In this document: positions 52,449 to 63,030 of the stretch, one piece after another | How positions within the stretch are numbered: position 1 is the first letter of the stretch | Layout of the letters: the number at the start of each line of letters is the position of its first letter | Origin: Tritrichomonas musculus | Lineage: Eukaryota; Parabasalia; Tritrichomonadida; Tritrichomonadidae | Reading direction: 5' to 3' | Assembly (NCBI GenBank): GCA_039105265.1 | Contig: JAPFFF010000009.1 | Span: 1,240,001 to 1,304,000 of the forward strand | Length of the DNA stretch: 64,000 nt | Notes under the pieces: generated by a model | Database searches by the model: none | What the model was told of the DNA's origin: nothing | Seen by the model: the letters and a program-made list of their open reading frames with translations, nothing else | Made by a program: the position numbers and the translations under genes

Positions 52449-53310
52449 AAAGGTCGTACAACTGAATTTTAACAGTAAAACTCAATGATTGGTTTGTTTA
52501 AACTAATTATATTTTATTATAATAATAATAATCAGTTTTAAAAATATTTGCATCGTACAAAATTCAAATTAAAATAAAAACTAAAAGGATATAAGTATAT
52601 ATTAAATTTTCTTCAGAAAATAAATTTGAGTATTTTATCTCAATTTATTTTAATTATTTTTGATAAGAATTTTATAACACTATATAAAAATTTAGAATAG
52701 CGATAACTTTTTATATAATTTATTCTAATCATTAATTCTTTTGATATCTTTTTATATGCTTTTAAAACATTAAGTGTTATATAAAAATAGTTATTATTAT
52801 TGAAAAAAAAAAATTCATTTTTTAGCCAAAAATGCAGAAAAATTGAATTTGTTGAATTATTAAATGATGATTTTAAAAAAATTGGACGTTACAGGAGCCA
52901 AATGACGAATACAATTTTATTTATATGCATTTACTTTCTAATATATTTGAATTTCATTCTAAATCAAATGTCAGTTTTTTCTAAAAATGAAGATTTAGTT
53001 GATTGGTTTCATTAATATAAAAAGTTTAATATTTCAATTACTGAAGGATTTCGTCAAAAAGTAAAATATTATTTGTATAACACATAGTATATCCATTCAA
53101 ATGACATTTATATTTTTTAAATGATGCATATATATAAGAAATCGATATATATTGAATTTTAATTAAAGTCTTTATTTCAACCATTACATTTTATAATATT
53201 GGATATAAAATATATAAATTATATATTATAATTATTAAATAAATTATTTATTAAGATAAATATAAATTTATTTAATTTTATTTTTTATTCAATTTAGTTG
53301 TACGACCTTT
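52449..53310. mobile_element. 862-bp hAT-like element next to a host gene
   Basis: Inverted ends AAAGGTCGTACAACT with the exact 8-bp duplication CAAAAAGT at 52441-52448 and 53311-53318. A weak open frame inside (52800-53015) is not recognisable. The right end is 50 bases from the start codon of the CH-domain gene. Confidence 0.9.
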
Positions 53311-53360
53311 CAAAAAGTTTATCTTTTTTACTTAATTATTTTATTTTATTTATATTCTCA

Positions 53361-54773
53361 ATGAATTCTTCTTCAATTCGAAGTCCTATCAAGCAGCTTC
53401 GTGATAATCCTATCAATTTTGATGACAGCGGCGAAAGTCAAGTTGCTGAAATTGTTGCAGCACATAAGCAAAATACAACTTTTTCTTCAACAATGTCGCC
53501 AAGAGCTAGCGGACTAACTTCTCCTAGAAAACAAAAGCTTTCTAATTCTCTTCAACTTAACAAAAAGTATACCAGTTCTGATAGTTATAGTTTAAGTAAT
53601 TCAAATATAATGTCAAGTCAATTTCTCGACAGCGACGATGATGATGGTCCAATGACTCTTGGATGCATTTGGTCTATTGTTTTAAATCAAGCAGCAAATG
53701 GAAATCCCATATCATCTCCTAGAAAAAGAAAGCATATTCATAAAAGCGATGATTCTAAAAAATCTGATGAGCTCCTTTCATGGGCAGTTCAACGTTTACG
53801 TTCATTGGGTTACAATAATGTAGATACTGGTGAAGGTGGTAGACAAAGGTTCAATCCGCCAGAACTTGCGCTTTTGGCACTCATTCATTCATACCGTCCT
53901 GATTTAATTGATTATGACCTGCTTGATCCTAAAGATCATAAAAGGAATGCTTTAAAGCTTGTAAATTTACTCAATGATCTTGGTGTCAACTGTTTTGTTT
54001 TTAACAAAAATAATAGTAATGACGAAATCAATCTGCATATCAAAAGAAGAGACTTATTGGCCCAAATTGCTGCACTGAAACTACAATTTGATGATAGTAC
54101 TAACCAAACTGCAATTGAAGAAGATGAATTTGATCTTGATGAAGTTCAAGCCAGAGATATCGATATACATTTTGATGATGAAAATATGGAAAATGAGCAA
54201 GATGATTTAGAAAACGAACAGCATGGCACAGAAAGTGAGCAGCATGGTCTAGAAGATGAGACCAAAATGTTTAATGGAAAAATAGGTGAAGGCGATAATT
54301 TGCAATTTGCAAGTCGAGAATTTGCTATAACAATTGATGTTAACGATGAAACTGGTCAGCAAAAACGAATGGCTCTTGTTATGATCCCTGAAAAACCATA
54401 TGTAAATCCAGCTGGAAGAATGATTGCTATTGCAGAGCCATATACAGAACATGATGAAAATCAACGATTTGTTTTCGGTAAAGCGCCATTTTGGACAACA
54501 GTTATTGATTCAAAAGCACAGAAAGGAATGGTTTGGGACGTCGCAGACGAATTAAATTTGGATCCACCAGAAGGAACGCCATTCTACTTATTCCCATTCC
54601 ATGGAAGGCATAATCAGCACTTTATTTATCGTATAGAAGATAATAGAATCATTGCAACTCAGAATGGCCAAGCAGTTACATATGTTGGAGGTGAGAAACC
54701 ATTTGTTATGAGGCTAGTTAGTGAAGATCTTAAGCCGCAGCAAACTTTCCATATCGAATTTTTCTCTGAATAA
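53361..54773 (+). CDS. Calponin-homology plus trefoil-like domain protein
   Basis: 470 residues from ATG 53361 (MNSSSIRSPIK); upstream in-frame codons are hydrophobic AT noise without ATG. Residues ~1-95 are Ser-rich with SPR sites. MTLGCIWSIVLNQ (about 97-109) matches only the last helix of a first CH domain; a full CH domain follows (about 132-235: LLSWAVQRLRSLGYNN, LALLALIHSYRPDLIDYDLL). An acidic coiled stretch lies around 250-300, with DLENEQHGTESEQHG repeats. The C-terminal ~170 residues look like a beta-trefoil (MVWDVADELNLDPPEG, HGRHNQHFIYRIEDNRII), as in ricin-B-type folds. It is likely an actin-binding protein of unusual build; the trefoil call is tentative. Confidence 0.8.
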   Translation: MNSSSIRSPIKQLRDNPINFDDSGESQVAEIVAAHKQNTTFSSTMSPRASGLTSPRKQKLSNSLQLNKKYTSSDSYSLSNSNIMSSQFLDSDDDDGPMTLGCIWSIVLNQAANGNPISSPRKRKHIHKSDDSKKSDELLSWAVQRLRSLGYNNVDTGEGGRQRFNPPELALLALIHSYRPDLIDYDLLDPKDHKRNALKLVNLLNDLGVNCFVFNKNNSNDEINLHIKRRDLLAQIAALKLQFDDSTNQTAIEEDEFDLDEVQARDIDIHFDDENMENEQDDLENEQHGTESEQHGLEDETKMFNGKIGEGDNLQFASREFAITIDVNDETGQQKRMALVMIPEKPYVNPAGRMIAIAEPYTEHDENQRFVFGKAPFWTTVIDSKAQKGMVWDVADELNLDPPEGTPFYLFPFHGRHNQHFIYRIEDNRIIATQNGQAVTYVGGEKPFVMRLVSEDLKPQQTFHIEFFSE

Positions 54774-54912
54774 AGAAAAATTAACGGCTTTATACTACAT
54801 TCTTTTTTAAACTTTTCATTTTAAAAACATCAAAATTTGGCATATTTGGCCTTGATATGGTTAATTAATATCGAAAAAATTTTGATGCATCGGTTTTGAA
54901 TTTCTTAAAAAC

Positions 54913-55842
54913 ATGAGACTCAGCCGATATGAAAGGCATGAAAAACTCGGCGAAGGGTCATATGGAGTTGTGTATAGAGCTACTGAAAAGCAAACAGGAC
55001 GAATTATTGCTCTTAAAATCCTCAAACTCGATAATCTAGAAGAAGACGGCGTACCTTCTACTTTACTTCGTGAAATTTCTATCTTAAAATCAATTAAGCA
55101 CATAAATATAATTGAACTTATTGAAGCACAGACATCAACCCTACCAATTTTTTTAGCTTTCGAATATATTGAAAGAGACCTCAGATCGCTTTGTATGAAA
55201 ACGCGTGAGTTTAAGCCACAATCAATCAAGTCATTTGCCTTTCAAATAATATCAGCTGTTTTTTATTTACATTCTCATCGAATTATTCATAGAGATATAA
55301 AGCCAGACAACATTTTAATCTCCAAAGAAGGAATACTAAAACTTTGTGATTTTGGAATGGCTCGTTATTTTACCATTCCAATGCGTCCTTATACTCCTCA
55401 TGTTGTAACACTCTGGTACAAAGCACCAGAACTTATATTGGGTGGATTTTATGAACTATCAATCGATATATGGAGTGTTGGATGTATTTTATATGAGCTC
55501 ATTACGTCTTATCCGCTCTTTCCTGGGGATGGGCAGCTCGATCAGATGATGCACATATTAAAAATATTAGGTACACCTACTGAAGAAGAATATCCTGGAT
55601 TTAAAGAAAAGTTTTTCAGTAAAATGAGTGTAGAGCTTCCCCAACTCGAAGCTAGTGATCTTGCTGCAATGATGAATGGTGCTGATCCTCTTTTAATTGA
55701 TCTTGTTAAAAGAATGCTCAGATTTGATCCCATGAAAAGGATATCTGCAAAAGAAGCTCTTCAGCATCCATATTTTGACGAAATATCATGTGAAATGCGT
55801 TTAGCATGTGTTGGTGATGACTCATGTTTTAAACAAAAATAA
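54913..55842 (+). CDS. Cyclin-dependent kinase (CDK1/2-like)
   Basis: 309 residues, almost all kinase domain. Glycine loop LGEGSYGVVY (13-22) with S16 and Y17 at the inhibitory T14/Y15 positions; ATP lysine K35; cyclin-binding helix GVPSTLLRE (46-54), a PSTAIRE variant; HRDIKPDN; DFG; activation segment VVTLWYKAPEL, with the threonine at the CAK site; GCILYEL; and the CMGC insert with FPGDGQLDQMMHILKILGTP. The length fits a minimal CDK. It should control the cell cycle or transcription with a cyclin partner. It lies 139 bases after the CH-domain gene on the same strand, each presumably with its own promoter. Confidence 0.95.
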   Translation: MRLSRYERHEKLGEGSYGVVYRATEKQTGRIIALKILKLDNLEEDGVPSTLLREISILKSIKHINIIELIEAQTSTLPIFLAFEYIERDLRSLCMKTREFKPQSIKSFAFQIISAVFYLHSHRIIHRDIKPDNILISKEGILKLCDFGMARYFTIPMRPYTPHVVTLWYKAPELILGGFYELSIDIWSVGCILYELITSYPLFPGDGQLDQMMHILKILGTPTEEEYPGFKEKFFSKMSVELPQLEASDLAAMMNGADPLLIDLVKRMLRFDPMKRISAKEALQHPYFDEISCEMRLACVGDDSCFKQK

Positions 55843-56520
55843 CAATGAAATATTATATTAGGTAATCAAATTTTCTACGATATATCTAGAGATATATTAA
55901 TTCAGAAATCTCGCATATACAAATTATATTAAATGTTTTTATCATAAAATAATTCACAAAATATAAGAAATTAAAATAAATTTTCGTGATTTAGGTGTTT
56001 TTATTTTTGTTTTGCTTCGATTTTGTTAACAAAATCATTTTTGTAACTAAGTTATATAGTAATTGCAAATGAATTATTAAGAGATTTTTCCATTACAGAT
56101 CATAATTTCTAATGCAAGTATGAAACTGATGTTAAAGAAGCAAAATATTTTAAAAAAAAAAATTCAGAACTGTATATAACAAAGGTTAAAAATTGATAAT
56201 TGTAGATATATTTTTTTGGTCATTTTCATTTGATCAATTTTCCAAATTTTTTCATCCTTAAATCAATTTTATCATTTGTTTTTATATTTTTCAAATTATT
56301 TTGCAATGATACTAGTATAAAGTTGAGATAATAGAACTTAAAATTATAATGTAAACTATTCAAAAGAAGTGGTCAAAAGGGCTGTGGTTGTTAAAAAGGA
56401 TCGTAAAAATAAAATGTGCCAGTAAAAAAATATGCAAAATAAGCCAGGAAAAAGCAAATGAAGAAGAGAAGAAAACTAATGAAAAAGTTAAAAAGAAAAA
56501 ATTAAAAATATGAAAAAGGT
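55843..56520. other. Intergenic between convergent genes
   Basis: AT-rich 3' flanks of the CDK and eS26 genes. No element ends or genes seen. Confidence 0.6.
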
Positions 56521-56892
56521 TTACTCGTTCTTATGTTGATTTTGGTTTTGGTTCTGGTTCTGGCGTTGTTCCTGACGTTCACGTTGGAGCTTCAAGAAAA
56601 GAGGAACACGGATTCTGCGAGTAGTACGGCTTCGAACACGAACAATACGTCTATGGCAAGCGCATGAAACGCAGTAGAAGCATTTCTGGTATGACTTTGG
56701 AAGTTCATAATCTTTGAAAATTTCTTGATCCAGAACATCTTTTGCTGATGATGCATCGACCATATTCTTTGTCATAAAACGTTTGATAGCCTTATCACGT
56801 GGGACCATTTTTCCGCAGTTAAGGCAGTTGACTGTTTGTTTACGGCCTGCATTCATTTTGGCACGTCCGCAATTACGTCTCTTCTGAGGCAT
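56521..56892 (-). CDS. RPS26: Ribosomal protein eS26
   Basis: 123 residues, a small-subunit protein near the mRNA exit. It starts MPQKRRNCGRAK with zinc cysteines C23 and C26 (CLNCGK) and C74 and C77 (CVSC), as in the family. IKRFMTKNMVDASS matches the usual core. The tail RVRSRTTRRIRVP is basic as expected, then ends with a Gln/Asn run instead of the proline-rich end of other eukaryotes. Codon use is more GC-rich than its neighbours, as expected for high expression. It is divergent from NAC beta, with 260 bases between the starts. Confidence 0.97.
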   Translation of the reverse strand: MPQKRRNCGRAKMNAGRKQTVNCLNCGKMVPRDKAIKRFMTKNMVDASSAKDVLDQEIFKDYELPKSYQKCFYCVSCACHRRIVRVRSRTTRRIRVPLFLKLQRERQEQRQNQNQNQNQHKNE

Positions 56893-57152
56893 TGAATCAA
56901 AAGGCCATGAATAACCGTTTCACTGAAATAATTTGAATTTTTTTATGAATATTTTTGATAGGCAGTTATACTTTTTGTGAAAATATATTCAATTAGGTTT
57001 TTTTAGAAAGTGGCACTTTTTTATGAATATTAAATTCTTGAATTTTTTTTTATTAAATGCCATATATTTAATCATTATTCATTTGTAATTACAAGAATAA
57101 TTTTTACATCTTTGCCGATGATTGTTGAATATGATCTTTAAAGATTTTAAAA
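56893..57152. promoter_or_regulatory. Divergent promoter region, eS26 and NAC beta
   Basis: 260 bases between two translation-related genes. On the eS26 strand AAACGGTTATTCATGGCC lies within 40 bases of the start. T runs at 57038-57050 and a TTTTTAGAAAGTGGCAC stretch are present. Shared control is plausible but not shown. Confidence 0.45.
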
Positions 57153-57671
57153 ATGAACTTTTTAAAAAGTTTACAAAAAAATGATGGCGGTTTGGCCATC
57201 CTAAAAATGTCTCGCGGATCAGTTGGTTCAAAAACTGGAGGACACGGCTCATGGCGTAGAAAAACAAAGAAGGTCTCAAAAAATAATAATCAAGAAGGAC
57301 AAAAAGTATGGCTTCAAGCCCAACGTCTTGGCTGCAGAGATCTTGGTGAAATAGACAATGCCTCAATCATGCTCACAGGCGAAGAAGAAGCACTATCATT
57401 TTCAAAACCACAACTTTCATTCAATATGCATGCTAACACATATTGCCTTATGGGTACCCCTGAAAAGAAGAAGATGGCTGATGTAATCACAGATTTCATT
57501 TCAAGCATTGACTTCTCAAAATTCGCTAAAAAAGAAGAAGGAAAAGAAAACGATCTTGGAGATGTTCCTGAAAACGTTGATTTCAGCAAACCAGAAGGTG
57601 AAGAAAACAAAACAGAAAATAATACCGAAGAAAATCCTGCAGATTCCGCTCCTTCTACACAAGAAGCATGA
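57153..57671 (+). CDS. Nascent polypeptide-associated complex subunit beta (BTF3-type)
   Basis: 172 residues from ATG 57153; a second ATG at 57207 would give 154 and also fits. The NAC core is visible: TGGHGSWRRKTKKV (the ribosome-binding RRKxKK motif, here RRKTKK), then QKVWLQAQRLGCRDLGEI, FSKPQLSFNMHANTYCLMG, matching the usual F..PKVQASLAANTF.I.G pattern. The C-terminal ~50 residues are acidic and low-complexity. With NAC alpha it binds ribosomes and shields new chains. It pairs head to head with eS26, consistent with joint expression. Confidence 0.93.
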   Translation: MNFLKSLQKNDGGLAILKMSRGSVGSKTGGHGSWRRKTKKVSKNNNQEGQKVWLQAQRLGCRDLGEIDNASIMLTGEEEALSFSKPQLSFNMHANTYCLMGTPEKKKMADVITDFISSIDFSKFAKKEEGKENDLGDVPENVDFSKPEGEENKTENNTEENPADSAPSTQEA

Positions 57672-58107
57672 AAAAAGGTTAATGATAATTATAATGAATA
57701 TTTATTATAATTATATTATTTCAAAACAAACAACCTTTTTAGAAATAAATTTTTTCATTGAAATTAACTTTAGATATTTATCAGATCCCGCTAGTTTTTT
57801 TGTTGATTAAACATTTGAGAATTAATGATTTTTCATGCTTTTTTTAGCAAGTTTACAAATTTACTACATGTTATCATTGTGATCTATCTTCAGATTTATG
57901 TACAAATCTCATAATGATAATTTGAAGTGAAACCTCTACAACGTTTTCAAGATGAGTTTGCAGTATAGAAAATTGTGTGACTTTCGTTATTTTTCACTCA
58001 AAAAATTGAATAAATTTTTGAACTTTTTGTGAATTTTTTCTCAATTTTCTTCTAACGAGCCTTGTAAAGAATTTTGATAAAAGAGTTTATGTATTGAATT
58101 ATATTAC
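57672..58107. other. 3' flank, AT-rich
   Basis: No gene or clear terminus. Confidence 0.5.
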
Positions 58108-58115
58108 TTATTTTT

Positions 58116-58525
58116 GGACAATCGTTTTTTTCTACGCCACTTTTTGAATGGTTTTTCTATCCGTGAATAGCTATTCATGGAAAGTAAAAAACCGCCATCA
58201 TAAGGTGAAATTTAACTTACTCTGTTAAGAAAATTAACCAAAAAAATCGTAAATTAAAATTTTCTCTTAAAATTTTAACAGTTTGCTTTTTTTGATATAA
58301 TTTTTTTTTATTTTTACATCATTTTTTCAGGAATATACGCACCAGTGATCACCATAGGGCTGCGTGAAGCCGAATCAGGCTCCTTGAATTGCTGGATGAA
58401 TCGGGAAGCCATTTGAACTAAATACTTATGCATTATTTAGCAAAAATTGAATAAAAAATGTATAAAAAAGTATTCAAAAAGTTTAAAAGTTTTCAAAAAG
58501 TGGCGTAGAAAAATACGATTCCCCC
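58116..58525 (+). mobile_element. hAT-like 410-bp element X, copy 1
   Basis: Inverted ends GG(A/G)(C/G)AATCG then TTTTTCTACGCCACTTTTTG; exact 8-bp duplication TTATTTTT at 58108-58115 and 58526-58533. An internal GC-richer block (about 58330-58415) is shared with copy 2. Confidence 0.93.
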
Positions 58526-58640
58526 TTATTTTTTTATATTTAATCATTTAATCATTTTATTTACTAATATATTTGATACATTTAAATATCTTTTATAATA
58601 AAATGGTAAAAATTAATATGAAAAGATATAGTATAGTATA

Positions 58641-58768
58641 CTACTGGGTTTCCATGTTTTTTTTTTTTGAATACAATAAAACGGTCTTCTGTCCATATGA
58701 AATAACGAGAAATGCCTCAAAAAGTCAAACTTGGCTATTCACCTCACTGGACAGGGAAACCCAGTAGT
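58641..58768. mobile_element. 128-bp palindromic Tc1-like MITE
   Basis: Inverted ends CTACTGGGTTTCC flanked by TA. The tip resembles the CTACTGGAAAACC end at 26340. Confidence 0.8.
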
Positions 58769-58772
58769 ATAC

Positions 58773-59511
58773 AAAATAAATTCAATAAAAAATTGGATGT
58801 ACATTGAAAAATAAAAAATTGAGATATATAATTAAATGAAAATATTACTACTTATTTCAAATTTTATAAATTATTTGGCAATTATATATACTTTTATAAA
58901 TATATATATATGTATTTTATCTATAATTATAAATATATTAAACTATTGGCCAGAATAAAGAAATTTTATATTTTGAGAAGAATTAATGGTTATAGATGCT
59001 GTACTCAATTTAAAAGAGTCATATTTATAATATTTCTCAATTAAGAATTAGGGGAATATTTAATTTTTTAAACTTTTTTCACATCACAAGTGAGTTTTTT
59101 TAAAAAAAAAATTTTTGAAGGTGAGTTTTTTTTTTAAAAAAAAATTCCAAGGTGAGTTTTTTCGAAAGTTCATATCACAAAAGTAAGAAAAAATATGTGA
59201 AGTGCCACAGCATTTAAGCAAGAAAAATCCCAAAGAAACATATATTTATCAGCAATTGATAAAGTTTATATTAATATAATTAAGCATTGGTTTTTGTATT
59301 TACAATTGTATACAACTTGTCTGTTTAAAAATTACAATTGTAAATACGTTATTTTCTCGATATTAGTTTTTATTTTTATCTTGATCTACAATTATTTTTT
59401 TATATTAAAAATGTTTTAAATAATTTAAAAATAAAAAGATAAAATAGTAAAATGTTTTTCAAATTAAATAATATTGTTTTTGATTCTTCATAAAATAAAA
59501 AAAAATTATTC
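58773..59511. other. AT-rich spacer
   Basis: It contains GGTGAGTTTTTT repeats at about 59090-59165 (three loose copies). No gene. Confidence 0.45.
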
Positions 59512-60953
59512 AAAGGTATGGAAAGTTCTATCCACTCGACAGATCATTTTTCTTTCAAAATATAATTTTTAAATGACAGTATTAATGATAAATATAATAT
59601 AAAAAAGACATATTTTTCGAGAGGAATTTAAGATAAAAATAAATTATTTTTTTGAAAAAAATTGAATCCTAATCTGGTTATCCTAATTCAAAAAACAATT
59701 TTTTTTTATTTTTTTAATTATATTATTTTTAAATATATATAAGTAATTTATATTTCATGAGGAAGAAATCGAAATTTATCATTTTTTATATTCAGATCAC
59801 AAGTGATATGAATTATTTTAACCTAAAAGGCGAATATTTTTTTACCTAAAAGGCGAATTTCAAAATTTTGAAAATTATGAGTTTATACAGGAAATTGTTT
59901 TCTAATTTTCTTCATATTGATATCAAAAATTCTATTCCCAAATGTTCAAATCACTTTTTCCATTTTTATTGTTGATTATACATCATGGATAAGCAAACCA
60001 AGCAAAGATTATTCATTTTTAATATTTTTTCCTAAAACTCAAGCAAATTCGCCAAATTTACTAAATAAAAGCGATTTACAAAATAACTATCGTACAAATT
60101 CCAGCACATAGTTGGCAGATGAAAAAACTATCGATAATTTATTTGTTTATAAGGAAAATAAAACATACTGGAATTAATAAAAGAATTATTTTGTAAAACG
60201 ATCTTATTTAGTGAGTTTTTTGAATTTGTTTGAGCTTTAGGAAAAGACATTCTAAAATAATTATCTTTGCATGGTTTACTTTTCCACGATGCGCTGGGAT
60301 ATAACTAAGAATTGTTTTGTAAACTACTCTTATTTAGTTATTTTGTTGAGTTTATTTGTGTCTTTGGAAGAAATACTATAAAAAAAATAAATTAACCTTT
60401 TTGGTCAAAAAATTTTCATCTTTATTGGTCAATAATAAAATTCATATCATCAATGATATGAACTATACAAAAAATTGATAACATCATATAAGATCTCCAA
60501 ATCCACTCGAAAAACATGGCCTTTTTTTTATTTTATTTTCTAATAAATAAAAAAATGAAGAACATATAAAATAACTAAAAACTTTTGTCGACTCATTCAT
60601 CTTTAAATTGATTTTTTCTTAAAAAAACATTTTTTTCTCATTATGCATTTTATGAGATTTGAATTAAGCACTTTCATGCTATTTTCAAATATGTTAATAA
60701 TATGATAAAACAATATTAGATATGTATTAAACTTTGATGAGGTTTTTTCCGTTGATCAAAAATTGCAAATTTTTGGATTTCATTTTTTTCTTGTTTTTCG
60801 GTAATAAAATTAAAATTATATTTTTTTGATTTTATATTTATGCTACAATTATTATATACATGACGATGGACTAATTTTTAATAAAAAATGATCAATATTC
60901 GAGCTTTTTTTGCATAAAATAAAATTGAATTGAAAAAGAGTTTCCATGCCTTT
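59512..60953 (-). repeat. Dispersed repeat R, copy 2 (probably complete)
   Basis: The part 59512-60657 matches 1476-2617 in inverse orientation. Tips AAAGGTATGGAAA (59512) and, inverted, AAAGGCATGGAAAC (60953) suggest a 1.44-kb element. No clear duplication flanks it. No gene. Confidence 0.7.
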
Positions 60954-61133
60954 CTTTTTTTTTACTAGAAAAAATGGGTTTTTATTTAAAATATTTATTG
61001 TTTTAAAAAAATGTTTAATTATTATAATAATCAAATAATTTTTTTGAATTTATTTCTATTTTTTAATATCAAAATAAAAAAAATTAAAAAAAGTTACGTT
61101 AAGTCACTTTGCCTTTAGAACTCTCAAATTTCT

Positions 61134-61542
61134 GGGGAATCGTATTTTTCTACGCCACTTTTTGAAAACTTTTAAACTTTTTGAATACTTTTTTATACAT
61201 TTTTTATTCAATTTTTGCTAAATAATGCATAAATATTTAGTTCAAATGGCTTCCCGATTCATCCAGCAATTCAAGGAGCCTGATTCGGCTTCGCGCAGCC
61301 CTGTGGTGATCACTAGTGCGTATATTCCTGAAAAATTATGTAAAAATAAAAAAAAATTATATCAAAAAAAGCAAATAGTTATAATTTTAAGAGAAAATAT
61401 AAATTTACGATTTTTTTGGTTAATTTTCTTAACAGAGTAAGTTAAATTTCACCTTATGATGGCGATTTTTTACTTTCCATGAATAGCTATTCACGGATAG
61501 AAAAACCATTCAAAAAGTGGCGTAGAAAAAAATGATTGTCCC
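61134..61542 (-). mobile_element. hAT-like 410-bp element X, copy 2
   Basis: Inverse copy of 58116-58525 with the same ends. It has the exact 8-bp duplication AAATTTCT at 61126-61133 and 61543-61550. The internal block 61240-61340 is open in frame as MASRFIQQFKEPDSASRS, which is unlike the AT-rich remainder. Confidence 0.93.
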
Positions 61543-61805
61543 AAATTTCTTTTTAGAAAATTTTGATTGAGATTATAATCATAAATAAAAATAATTATAT
61601 TTTACTATTTAAATCACATACTTGTTCTTAAATGAATGAGAACAAGTAATTTGAGAATAAATGACGCGAGAATAAGTAATTTCTGGATAACGACTTGAGA
61701 ATAACAATTTGAAAATGATAATTTGGGAATATCAATCTGAAATTAGTAGTCTTTGAAAATAAATCTAATAAAAGCTATCTGTGTTAGAAAGAATAAAAGC
61801 TAACT

Positions 61806-62048
61806 TGAATATAACTATAGTAAGATCATAGAAATGCTTCTTTACGGCTTTAATATTTAAAATGGCCCCAAAGTCATTGAAAATAGTTACCGTTCTATTC
61901 AAAAATAAAAACGGTTGATGATTGAAAAAGCTGATGTGTTTCTTTTGAAAATAGTTTTTCTCAAAAAGTGGATGAGGTGTATTTGTTATCAAAAAGTGGG
62001 CACCTTTCTAGTTAGGTAACTAACAAGCCTTGCCAAAAATATTACTCT
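61806..62048 (-). repeat. Lone inverted copy of the 244-bp virus-like terminus
   Basis: Reverse complement of 4727-4970 with about a dozen differences. No virus-like gene sits beside it, so it is a solo end or a stripped remnant. Confidence 0.8.
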
Positions 62049-62084
62049 TTTTGAAGGTTCTTCAGAAAAGACTAACTATATTTG

Positions 62085-63030
62085 AGTTGATCCCTCAGGT
62101 TAAAAATTCATCATACAGAAAATTTTTATTTGTACGAAAAACCCAAATGTTTTTATTTAATTTAGACATCTAGGTGTAGGATTGATGGAATCAAAATTAT
62201 TCCCTAGACATCTTTATATTAATTAAATTCGTAGAGATCATGATATATGATCAGTTATCAAATTCAATTTTCCATTTTTAACCTAAACTTTGTTTTTTAA
62301 TTTTCGCGTGTAAACTTACGGTTTCTAAGAATTTATTTCAAATATTGAATGCTTTATTTTTTACACGCGAAAATTAAAAAACAAAGTTTATTTTATATAT
62401 AATTTGAGATTCCATAAAATATTAATTTCTAAATAAAACATCATAAAAATTCTTTATAAAATAAATAAAAGCAAAATAACCAAAAAAATTAAGTAAACTA
62501 TTCAATTTTCAAATCTGACACCAAATACTAAATAATAAGTATTTTTTTAATATTTTGATAAAAATAAACTCAGCGTAAAAATTTGTCATAAAGGAAATTT
62601 TTATTTGTACGAAATGTGAAAGTATTTTTTTCTCATTATATATTCTAAGCGTATAACTGATGAATTCAAAATTCCTCAGGCCAAAACTAATAAAATATAG
62701 TCAATATTTGATAGGGTAAGCAATAAAGTTGTATTCACAAAATTCAACGAGATCATGTGATATGATCAGTTATTGAATTTAATTTCCTCTTTTTCTCATA
62801 TCATATCTATAAATACAAACTTTATCAAATATATGTTTATAAGTTAAAAATCAAAAAAATGATTCAGTCAATGAAAAAATGCCAAAACAAGCTACAAAAA
62901 CAAGTAAAGTATACAATTTACAAATCTGTCATAAATTAGTAAAAAATAAGTGTTTATTAAATATTTTGATAACAAAAAACTCAGAATAAAAATTCGTAAT
63001 ACAAAAAACTTTTATTTTTATGAAATACAA
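62085..63030 (+). repeat. Decayed tandem repeat, about 410-520 bp period
   Basis: CATACAGAAAATTTTTATTT, CATAAAGGAAATTTTTATTT and a third weaker copy lie near 62112, 62586 and 62997. GAGATCATG..ATATGATCAG lies near 62226 and 62750. Confidence 0.6.

Noticed and set aside
52800-53015. 71-codon open frame inside the hAT-like element
   Set aside because: Starts at TTG, too short, and has no transposase motif; probably noise or a tiny remnant.
4727-62048. One 57-kb giant virus-like element bounded by the inverted 244-bp repeats
   Set aside because: The interval holds many ordinary host genes (PAK kinase, CDK, eS26, NAC beta) and no matched flanking duplication was seen, so two independent ends are more likely.
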